A stretch of DNA of 5,988 bases from C00003060 sp964440795. Lineage in GTDB: Bacteria; Desulfobacterota; Desulfobacteria; Desulfobacterales; C00003060. The stretch is from positions 1 through 5,988 of the forward strand of contig CAYTTQ010000127.1 in assembly GCA_964440795.1 (NCBI GenBank), read 5' to 3'. The position numbers were made by a program, and so were the translations under genes. Shown here piece after piece: positions 1 through 5,463 of the stretch. A model generated the notes under the pieces. It saw only the letters and a list, made by a program, of their open reading frames with translations. It was not told where the DNA came from and ran no database searches. Position 1 is the first letter of the stretch, and each line of letters starts with the position of its first letter.

Positions 1-120
1 GTCCAGCACATCCTGCAAGACCTGAACCTGCTTTTTGGACAACCGAACCGATCCCGTTCGTCGGGCATAAAAAAAATACCCGATAACGGCAACGATCATC
101 AGTAATAGTAACCACCCCAT
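1..120 (-). CDS. Small membrane-anchored protein, N-terminal part only (cut by window edge)
   Basis: Forty codons are visible, reading leftwards from an ATG at 120-118 and still open at base 1. The protein begins MGWLLLLMIVAVIGYFFYAR, a single hydrophobic segment at about residues 2-18 followed by positive residues (ARRTGSVRLSKK). That pattern suggests an uncleaved membrane anchor with the rest of the protein in the cytoplasm. The visible tail, KKQVQVLQDVLD, looks like the start of a helical soluble domain. A good ribosome binding site (AGGTGA, about 8 bases before the ATG) supports this start. The gene diverges from the HDOD gene across a 291-base gap. I do not recognise the family, and too little is visible to assign a function. 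An open frame, a good RBS and a clean membrane segment make a real gene likely. Confidence 0.7.
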   Translation of the reverse strand, partial: MGWLLLLMIVAVIGYFFYARRTGSVRLSKKQVQVLQDVLD

Positions 121-232
121 TGTGCGATCACCTGTTCACCCCACCACAAAAGATAAAAACCAACAAAACGGTAACTTATATGGACACTTCTATCAACTGG
201 CGTAGGCGGTGTCAAATCCGATCTTGGACCCT

Positions 233-255
233 AAATCCACCGCCAAATCCACCGC
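233..255. repeat. Tandem 11-bp direct repeat in the divergent intergenic region
   Basis: AAATCCACCGC occurs at 233-243 and again at 245-255, so the copies are 12 bp apart. The GGCGGTG at 205-211 is the reverse complement of CACCGCC at 238-244 and can pair with it. Spacing near one helical turn between two divergent genes is compatible with a regulator binding site, but no known operator is recognised. The repeat could also be chance. Confidence 0.45.
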
Positions 256-282
256 TTGCCGAGTTTGCCGGAGATGCGCGGC

Positions 283-323
283 GGTGGGCACGCCGACGTA
301 CACGTCTACTTCAAGTGCCCACC
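283..323. repeat. Nested inverted repeat between the divergent genes
   Basis: Perfect 9-bp arms GGTGGGCAC (283-291) and GTGCCCACC (315-323) flank 23 bases. Inside lies a second dyad, GACGT-AC-ACGTC (295-306). As RNA or cruciform DNA this gives a stem with an inner hairpin. No T-run follows on either strand, so it is not a standard intrinsic terminator. It lies 89 bases before the HDOD start codon, so it could be an operator or a 5' leader structure. The function is unknown. Confidence 0.55.
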
Positions 324-411
324 AACAAAGCAGATCCGGTCAGTTGGACCCGCCAACGCAAGTTCCAGCTTGACAAAACGGGCATGATCACACACAAAGA
401 GAGTACGTTCT

Positions 412-1596
412 ATGATCACAGACGCGTCGGACATACTGAAATCCCTGGAGTCGGGATACGGATTGCCCGTACTCTCCACGGTAGCCTTAAGGCTGGTGGA
501 GATGGCCACCGACGAATCCGTTTCGGCCAAGGAACTGTCGGCCCTCATCGAAAAGGAGCCGTCACTGGCGGTACGCCTGCTGAAACTCGCCAATAGCGCC
601 TTCTTTCGCTCCACCCATCCAGCAACAACGCTTGAACAAGCCATTGTTCGGGTGGGACTGGCACGCCTACGGATGATGGCGCTTACCCTGAGCCTGCGCG
701 AGACCTTTCCTATGGGAAAGAGCGGTGCCATCGATTATGAAAAGTTTTGGCGCAATTCCTTATACGTAGCGATATTGGCGAGATACTTGGCGGATCATAC
801 GGGAACCGCAAATCCCGATGAGGCGTTTCTGGCTGGACTCACCCTGGAAATCGGCCTCCTGATCTTCTTTGATCTCCTGGTCAAAGACCGAGAATCAGAT
901 ATAGACCTCCCGGTTGATCCCCTGGGAAACAGCCTGACCGAGGAGAGAGCACTTTTCGGTATCGACCATCGTCAGGTGGGAGCCATCGCCCTGGAATACT
1001 GGCGTTTCCCGGAACATATCGTACGGTGCCAGTACCTCTATGGGGACCGGGCCATGGCCGACGATGCAGCGCCCCTGGCCAAAATTTGTGAAATGGCCAA
1101 GATATTGGCGGCCTGTCTGTTAAAAAAGTCGGGCGATTTTCAGTTCCTTTTTGTCCAGGCGGACCAGACCTTCGGTGTGGACGCCCACAAGATGAACGAC
1201 ATCTTGTTGCATACCTTCAATCAGGTCGAAAATGTCGCCGAAAACCTGAGGTTGGAGATGGACAGAGATCAGGATCTCCTGGAAGTCATGGAAAAGGCAA
1301 ACAGCGCGCTCAGCCGGATATCCGAACGGATCATGGCGTACGACTGCAGCAACCAGTCCGAGGAACTACCCACCTTCGCCTCCATGGGCGAGGAGGGGGA
1401 CACGGTGAACCGAACCCTTCAGGCCGTGGCCCATGAAATTCGAAACCCGTTGACCGCCGTGGGGGGGTTTGCCAAGCGATTGGCGTCATCCCTTGACCCC
1501 GCCTCAAAGAGCGGTCGCTATGCCCAGGTCATCGTGGATGAAGCCCTCCGCTTGGAAAACGCCCTTTCCGAAATGACCGGAACCACGGAGCCATAA
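412..1596 (+). CDS. HDOD domain protein with C-terminal HisKA (dimerisation/phosphoacceptor) domain, no ATPase domain
   Basis: This 394-residue protein is a cytoplasmic signalling protein. Residues about 10-210 form an HDOD domain (LPVLSTVALRLVEMA; EPSLAVRLLKLANSAFF; AIVRVGLARLRMMAL; DEAFLAGLTLEIGLL). The catalytic His-Asp of true HD hydrolases is absent, with TLEIG where HD proteins have HDIG-like residues, as expected for HDOD. A charged helical linker (about 265-310) follows. Residues about 332-388 are a HisKA domain with an intact H-box, VAHEIRNPLTAVGGFAKRL, and candidate phospho-acceptor His341. The protein ends at residue 394, where a histidine kinase would begin its HATPase_c domain. 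There is no signal peptide or membrane segment. The ATG is supported by AAAGAGAG about 8 bases upstream. HDOD proteins are generally linked to signalling, motility or stress control. A role here as a dimerisation or phospho-relay module is inferred. The gene is convergent with the small ORF at 1648-1794. Confidence 0.92.
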   Translation: MITDASDILKSLESGYGLPVLSTVALRLVEMATDESVSAKELSALIEKEPSLAVRLLKLANSAFFRSTHPATTLEQAIVRVGLARLRMMALTLSLRETFPMGKSGAIDYEKFWRNSLYVAILARYLADHTGTANPDEAFLAGLTLEIGLLIFFDLLVKDRESDIDLPVDPLGNSLTEERALFGIDHRQVGAIALEYWRFPEHIVRCQYLYGDRAMADDAAPLAKICEMAKILAACLLKKSGDFQFLFVQADQTFGVDAHKMNDILLHTFNQVENVAENLRLEMDRDQDLLEVMEKANSALSRISERIMAYDCSNQSEELPTFASMGEEGDTVNRTLQAVAHEIRNPLTAVGGFAKRLASSLDPASKSGRYAQVIVDEALRLENALSEMTGTTEP

Positions 1597-1647
1597 CGGC
1601 GTTTCCCGCTGGTCCTACCCCCCCTACGTTACACTGGGCGATGACCC

Positions 1648-1794
1648 CTATTCCTGAAGTTCGATGATGAGTTGTCCCGCTTCCACCTGAAGGTCTGCCA
1701 CACCGGCGCTGAGCAATGTCCGAATCCGAAAAAGACTGGACCGCTTTTTTTGTACTCCCGCCGAAGGGGACGGGCTCATCTCTTCACTCGTCAT
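1648..1794 (-). CDS. Unrecognised 48-residue small protein
   Basis: The frame begins with ATG at 1794-1792 and ends with TAG at 1650-1648, giving MTSEEMSPSP, then a basic stretch QKKRSSLFRIR, then an amphipathic tail GVADLQVEAGQLIIELQE. A purine-rich AGAGAGGGGG ends two bases before the ATG and could serve as its ribosome binding site. The start lies only 12 bases after the stop of the TPR methyltransferase gene and in the same reading frame, so co-transcription is likely. A second in-frame ATG is at codon 6. There is no membrane segment, cysteine motif or family I can name. It could be a true small gene, or a former C-terminal extension of the methyltransferase separated by its TGA. The orderly helix-like composition favours coding, but short length limits certainty. 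Confidence 0.5.
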   Translation of the reverse strand: MTSEEMSPSPSAGVQKKRSSLFRIRTLLSAGVADLQVEAGQLIIELQE

Positions 1795-1806
1795 ATCCCC
1801 CTCTCT

Positions 1807-3138
1807 TCATGGGCCGGTCACCGGGCCCGTTTCTTTTTGTCCCACAATCAACAGCCCTCGTACCGGATGCCCCGACTGCTTTCGAATGTCTCCTTCGGTT
1901 TGCGCGACCACGTGAAACCCATGACGGCTCAAGCAATCTGCAACATAGGTCTCCGAATGGGCATAGCGGCCACTGGGAAAGAGACGGTAGGTCAGACTCG
2001 GGTCTTGAAGGCGTTCCACGGAAAGGGCCATGATCCCGCCATCGACCAGATACAATGACGCGGATCGAATAACCGGATCCAAATTCCCCACGTAAACCAA
2101 GACATCGGAACTGTAGATCAGATCCACCGGCTGGGAAAGCCCCCAATCTTGAAGGATGTCAAGAACCGCCAGCCGGTCGTACACATCCTTCTCCGCCGCC
2201 TTGGCCAACATCTTCGATGATATGTCCACACCGATCAGGCGTTTGGCAAAGGGCCTGTAGTATACCGCACCCAGACCCGTTCCACAGCCCAGGTCCAGAA
2301 CACGCATCCCTTTTCTCAGGTAAGGACGAACCAATCCAAACAGAAGTTCCGGTGTCCGGTACGCCAGCTCCTTGACCAGAATCCGTTCAAACGTGCCGGC
2401 ACACTGGTCAAAGATGCGACGGACGTGTTCCACCGGCGCGGCATCCGGCGTTACCGATGTCCCCAGGCTTTGGCGCATGAATTGGGCCGCCGGATCATCC
2501 GGTTTTCTTTCCAGCACCTTCCCGTAATGAGCGTCGGCTTCCGCCAGTCGCCCCAGCTTTTGTAAAGAAACCCCGAGGTTGAAGTGGGCGGACGGATAAT
2601 CGGGTCGGATCTCGGTCGCTTTTCGGTAAGACGCTGTGGCGGCTTCGGTCATGTTCAGCTCATCTTGCGCCACCCCCAAGTTGTTCCAAGCCTCGGCCAT
2701 GTCGGGCACCCACGTCACGGCCTTTTGAAAGCAGGCGAGCGCTTCATCGGGCTCACCGATTTCGCGATACCCCACGCCCATATTGTTCCAGGCATGTCCG
2801 AAATCAGGCTGCCTCGCGACGATGGTCCGATAGATCGACACCGCATCCCGGTGATCATCTTCTTGCTGCTTCAGCATGGCCAGATTGTAGCAAGCGGGCA
2901 CATAGGGCGGGTGAAGCGCTGCGGCCTTTTCAAGGACCTTTCGGGCCTTCTCCGGCCGGGACTGATCCAGGAATACGGTGCCCAGGGCATTCAGTACCGC
3001 TCCCCACTCCGGGTTTTGTCTCAACACCTCCCGGTAGCCCGTTTCCGCATCCCCCAGCCTGCCCTCCCGGTGGGCCAGAGCGGCGTTGTGCAGGATCTCT
3101 TCACAGTCACCTTGCCTGCCATTTGTTTTATCGATCAT
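1807..3138 (-). CDS. TPR-repeat class I SAM-dependent methyltransferase (COG4976-like)
   Basis: The 443-residue protein has two halves. Residues about 11-214 contain roughly six tetratricopeptide repeats of 34 residues, with typical signatures such as AWNNMGVGYREIGEPDEAL and AHFNLGVSLQKLGRLAEAD; they should form a protein-binding superhelix. Residues about 235-435 are a class I methyltransferase. The entry segment HVRRIFDQCAGTFERILVKE leads to the SAM-binding loop VLDLGCGTGLGA (280-291) and the acidic motif II IGVDIS (302-307). SSDVLVYVG lies near motif IV. The pattern matches the predicted TPR-containing methyltransferases of COG4976; the substrate is unknown. No signal peptide or membrane segment is present, so it is probably cytoplasmic. 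The ATG at 3138 has only a distant GGGGGG about 12 bases upstream, but no upstream start fits better. The gene diverges from prfC. Its last codons overlap an inverted repeat that may terminate the convergent HDOD transcript. Confidence 0.93.
   Translation of the reverse strand: MIDKTNGRQGDCEEILHNAALAHREGRLGDAETGYREVLRQNPEWGAVLNALGTVFLDQSRPEKARKVLEKAAALHPPYVPACYNLAMLKQQEDDHRDAVSIYRTIVARQPDFGHAWNNMGVGYREIGEPDEALACFQKAVTWVPDMAEAWNNLGVAQDELNMTEAATASYRKATEIRPDYPSAHFNLGVSLQKLGRLAEADAHYGKVLERKPDDPAAQFMRQSLGTSVTPDAAPVEHVRRIFDQCAGTFERILVKELAYRTPELLFGLVRPYLRKGMRVLDLGCGTGLGAVYYRPFAKRLIGVDISSKMLAKAAEKDVYDRLAVLDILQDWGLSQPVDLIYSSDVLVYVGNLDPVIRSASLYLVDGGIMALSVERLQDPSLTYRLFPSGRYAHSETYVADCLSRHGFHVVAQTEGDIRKQSGHPVRGLLIVGQKETGPVTGP
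1811..1838 (+). terminator. Candidate intrinsic terminator for the HDOD gene
   Basis: GGGCCGG (1811-1817) pairs with CCGG-CCC (1821-1828, one bulged G) across the loop TCA, and TTTCTTTTT follows at 1830-1838. The GC-rich stem plus T-rich tail fits a Rho-independent terminator on the plus strand. It lies about 215 bases beyond the HDOD stop and inside the last codons of the convergent methyltransferase gene. If used, the HDOD transcript would run antisense to the whole 48-residue ORF. On the minus strand no T-run follows. Confidence 0.45.
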
Positions 3139-3348
3139 TTGATTGGACGACCCCCCTGCCCGGCGCTTTGCAACATAACAAAACGAGGCCCCCGGCTAAA
3201 GAGAATTCCGCCCGGGATCCCACCGGCGGGGATTCAATAATCCCGCAAAGCAATGATGTGCCACGATAATGCTTGACATCGTTCATGATTGCTTTCATCA
3301 TTATGGGTTGATGGTGTGCGTTACCATCGCCGCGAACGTTTCTACTTT
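3139..3348. other. Divergent intergenic region between methyltransferase gene and MITE
   Basis: No convincing ORF lies here. The methyltransferase-proximal part contains GC-rich dyads: CCGCC and GGCGG around 3208-3230, and a hairpin GGGATT-CAAT-AATCCC at 3229-3244. Neither is followed by a T-run. Toward the MITE the sequence becomes AT-richer and holds the promoter-like site described separately. I saw no clear promoter for the methyltransferase gene. Confidence 0.5.
3273..3301 (+). promoter_or_regulatory. Candidate sigma70-type promoter directed toward prfC
   Basis: A perfect -35 hexamer TTGACA (3273-3278) is followed after 17 bases by CATCAT (3296-3301), which matches four of six -10 consensus positions. 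It points toward prfC but is separated from its start codon by about 440 bases that include the MITE. It is the best promoter-like match I found upstream of prfC by eye. No transcript evidence is available. Confidence 0.3.
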
Positions 3349-3528
3349 AGGGCTCGCGCAAAAATAACTTCACAGAATGGGCGCTCGGATTTGGTTCGGA
3401 TTTGGCCGATCCGATTGAGCAAAACCGCAGGCATAGCAGGCTATGTCGAGGTTTTGCGAGTGAGGTATCGGGCAAAGACGGGCGGAAGCCGAGATGGCAA
3501 AATGTGAAGTTATTTTTGCGCGAGCCCT
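3349..3528. mobile_element. MITE-like non-autonomous element, 180 bp
   Basis: Perfect 26-bp terminal inverted repeats lie at 3349-3374 (begins AGGGCTCGCGCAAAAATAAC) and 3503-3528. If the ends are taken as GGG/CCC, both sides are flanked by TTA (3347-3349 and 3528-3530), a possible 3-bp target duplication. The interior carries a central hairpin: GCAAAACC (3419-3426) pairs with GGTTTTGC (3450-3457), and CATAG pairs with CTATG around a CAGG loop (3437-3440). Thus almost the whole element can fold on itself. CGGATTTGG is also repeated at 3386-3394 and 3397-3405. There is no transposase; the open frames across it look like incidental translations. The architecture fits a miniature inverted-repeat transposable element mobilised in trans. 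The parent IS family is not identified. Perfect ends suggest a fairly recent insertion. Confidence 0.8.
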
Positions 3529-3571
3529 TACGATGTGTCCGCCTGATACTTCCCTGGGATGACCATTTCGT

Positions 3572-3623
3572 CTGATAAAAGCGTGCCGGGTTTTCGCCCT
3601 CGAAAATCACGTTTTATGTTCAG
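3572..3623 (+). other. Long imperfect hairpin between the MITE and prfC
   Basis: ATAAAA-G-CGTG (3575-3585) pairs with CACGTTTTAT (3608-3617) with one bulged G. CTG (3572-3574) can pair with CAG (3621-3623) outside it. Inside, TTTTCG (3591-3596) pairs with CGAAAA (3601-3606) around a CCCT tetraloop. There is no long T-run after it, so a terminator is unlikely. It would lie in the prfC 5' leader if transcription starts upstream. It could be a leader structure or a remnant of another small repeat. Confidence 0.45.
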
Positions 3624-3659
3624 CGCATTCCCGTCTCGAATAAGCAGGACACAATAAGG

Positions 3660-3715
3660 GTGGCAGCGGAACCGACGCCCGCGATGCGGGAGCCCGAATG
3701 GGGTCGCTCGACCAC
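3660..3715 (+). promoter_or_regulatory. Possible multi-stem leader RNA structure upstream of prfC
   Basis: Nested complementary segments can form a branched fold. The outer stem is GTGG (3660-3663) with CCAC (3712-3715), and the next is CGAC (3673-3676) with GTCG (3703-3706). Two hairpins sit inside: CCCGC-GAT-GCGGG (3678-3690) and CCC-GAAT-GGG (3693-3702). It ends 30 bases before the preferred prfC start and would sequester the alternative ATG at 3698. It matches no riboswitch class that I recognise, and the stems are short, so this is a hypothesis. Confidence 0.3.
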
Positions 3716-3745
3716 GGCATATGTCATAAACCGGGATACACCACG

Positions 3746-5344
3746 ATGAACAGTTCAGTTGACAAACAACACAAACGGAATATTGACCGCCGCCGCACGT
3801 TCGGCATCATCAGTCATCCGGACGCCGGCAAAACCACGCTTACTGAAAAACTACTCCTGTTCGGCGGCGCCATCCAGATGGCCGGCTCGGTCAAGGCCCG
3901 AAAGGCCCGGCGTCACGCCGCCAGTGACTGGATGGCCATTGAACAGGAGCGGGGCATTTCGGTGACCAGTTCGGTCATGAAATTCACGTATCGCAATTTC
4001 GAGATCAATCTTCTGGACACCCCGGGACACCAGGATTTCTCCGAGGATACCTATCGGGTGCTGACAGCGGTGGACAGTGCCGTCATGGTAATCGACAGCG
4101 TCAAGGGTGTGGAAACTCAGACGCGCAAGTTGATGGAGGTCTGCCGCATGCGTAACACGCCGATTTTGACCTTCGTCAACAAGCTCGACCGGGAAGGCAT
4201 GACGCCGCTTGATATCTTAAGCGACATCGAAGAATCCCTGCAGATCGAGTGTGCCCCCCTGTCTTGGCCTATCGGGATGGGAAAAGGATTTAAAGGCATC
4301 TACAATCTTCATCACCGGGTCTTGACCCTTTTCAAGCCGGGCCAGGAGCGATTGCCCACGGATTCGATCACCATCAGGGATCTTGCCGACCCCCGCCTTG
4401 ATGACCTATTGGGCGGCAAAGCCGACCAACTACGCGAGGATGTGGCCCTCCTGGAAGGCGCCGCCAACCCCTTCGACCTGCAGGACTTCCTCAAGGGAAA
4501 TCAAACCCCTGTTTTTTTCGGCAGCGCCGTCAACAACTTCGGGGTACGAGAGCTTCTGGAAACCTTTCTGGAAATTGCCCCCGCCCCCCTGCCCAGACCC
4601 ACCACCACCCGCATGGTTTCTCCCGAGGAAAAGGCTTTTTCAGGGTTTGTCTTTAAAGTCCAAGCCAACATGGACCGCGCCCATCGGGACCGAATCGCCT
4701 TCCTGCGCATCTGTTCCGGCTGCTTTCGACGGGGGATGCGGATCCGCCACCACCGGACCGGCAAAGATATGCAAATCGCCAATCCGATCATCTTCATGGC
4801 CCAGGACCGCACCAGAGTGGAAGAAGCCCAGCCGGGAGATATTATCGGCATTCACAACCACGGTACCATCCGCATCGGGGACAGTTTCTCGGAAAAGGAG
4901 CCGCTCAACTTTACCGGCATCCCCAATTTCGCTCCCGAACATTTCCGGCGGGTGCGTTTGAAATCCCCCCTGAAGATGAAACAGCTCCAGAAAGGGGTTC
5001 ATCAACTGGTCGAGGAAGGGGCGGTGCAGTTATTTCGCCCCCTGACGGGCAATACGTTGATCTTGGGGGCCGTGGGCGTCTTGCAATTTGATGTAACCGT
5101 CGCCCGACTTAAAAGTGAGTACGGCGTTGAGGCCACCTATGAACCGACGGGCTTCGCCACCGCCCGGTGGGTGAGCTGCAATGACCGAAAAAAACTTGCC
5201 GCATTCGAAAAGGCCCGCCAGGTCAACCTGGCACAGGATGCGGAAGGGAATCTCGCTTATCTGGCGGAAAGTGAATGGCAGCTACGATACATGGCCGAAA
5301 AGTGGCCGGAGATTACATTTCTCAAAACCCGCGAGTGCCAATGA
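3746..5344 (+). CDS. prfC: Peptide chain release factor 3 (RF3), GTPase
   Basis: RF3 is a cytoplasmic translational GTPase that removes RF1 or RF2 from the ribosome after peptide release. The 532-residue protein is close to the E. coli length (529). Visible GTPase motifs are G1 SHPDAGKTT (23-31), switch I RGISVTSS (69-76), G3 DTPGH (91-95) and G4 NKLD (145-148). Strong RF3 signatures follow, including PLSWPIGMGKGFKG, TPVFFGSAVNNFGV, NMDRAHRDRIAF, NHGTIRIGD, FTGIPNFAPEHFRR, EEGAVQLFRP and GAVGVLQFDV. The C-terminus ends FLKTRECQ, much like the family's HKTREH. The start at 3746 gives a normal-length N-terminus before RRRTF. An in-frame ATG at 3698 has a better-placed GGGAG and would add 16 unconserved residues (MGSLDHGICHKPGYTT). 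The start at 3746 has only a weak SD-like GGGA, but it overlaps a 21-codon upstream frame by ATGA. No truncation or frameshift is seen. Confidence 0.97.
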   Translation: MNSSVDKQHKRNIDRRRTFGIISHPDAGKTTLTEKLLLFGGAIQMAGSVKARKARRHAASDWMAIEQERGISVTSSVMKFTYRNFEINLLDTPGHQDFSEDTYRVLTAVDSAVMVIDSVKGVETQTRKLMEVCRMRNTPILTFVNKLDREGMTPLDILSDIEESLQIECAPLSWPIGMGKGFKGIYNLHHRVLTLFKPGQERLPTDSITIRDLADPRLDDLLGGKADQLREDVALLEGAANPFDLQDFLKGNQTPVFFGSAVNNFGVRELLETFLEIAPAPLPRPTTTRMVSPEEKAFSGFVFKVQANMDRAHRDRIAFLRICSGCFRRGMRIRHHRTGKDMQIANPIIFMAQDRTRVEEAQPGDIIGIHNHGTIRIGDSFSEKEPLNFTGIPNFAPEHFRRVRLKSPLKMKQLQKGVHQLVEEGAVQLFRPLTGNTLILGAVGVLQFDVTVARLKSEYGVEATYEPTGFATARWVSCNDRKKLAAFEKARQVNLAQDAEGNLAYLAESEWQLRYMAEKWPEITFLKTRECQ

Positions 5345-5463
5345 AGAGACGACCGGTCGCCTCCCTGAACAGCCGTGACCGGACATGAAAATGTTGATGA
5401 GAACGTTGATGGACCCGCTTCATCCATCGGGCCGCTTTGAGGCGTTTCGCCCAAACCCTCCAT
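5345..5463. other. Convergent intergenic gap with several inverted repeats
   Basis: The gap separates prfC from the convergent ferredoxin gene. It contains the 10-bp palindrome CGACCGGTCG (5350-5359), a hairpin GATGGA-TCCATC (5408-5413 with 5423-5428), and GGCG-TTT-CGCC (5441-5451). None has a following T-run, so no standard intrinsic terminator can be called. One of these stems may still serve as a bidirectional end or processing signal. Confidence 0.35.

Noticed and set aside
120..596. 158-residue plus-strand ORF over the intergenic region and HDOD start
   Set aside because: It overlaps the well-supported HDOD gene in another frame and shows low-complexity, non-protein-like composition.
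1718..1751. Weak stem (GTCC/GGAC) followed by seven T, considered as a terminator
   Set aside because: The stem is only four base pairs with a 16-base loop, and the T-run is explained by lysine codons (AAA AAG) of the small minus-strand ORF.
1807..1809. TGA of the methyltransferase read as selenocysteine
   Set aside because: The sequence around it (VTGP then REGD) resembles no selenoprotein site and lies outside the catalytic fold; a normal stop followed by a small ORF is simpler.
1672..2058. Plus-strand ORFs of 128 and 105 residues antisense to the methyltransferase end
   Set aside because: They are antisense shadows of a clear minus-strand coding region and carry no family motif.
3289..3507. 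72-residue plus-strand ORF and 87-residue minus-strand ORF (3347-3610) across the MITE
   Set aside because: Both run through the terminal and inner inverted repeats of the element, have no recognisable domain or convincing start, and are best explained as incidental frames.
3349..3528. CRISPR array
   Set aside because: There are only two repeat units, in inverted orientation, with no regular spacers and no cas gene.
5257..5463. 68-residue minus-strand ORF starting right after the ferredoxin stop
   Set aside because: It runs antisense into the conserved prfC end, has no ribosome binding site of its own and no recognisable motif.
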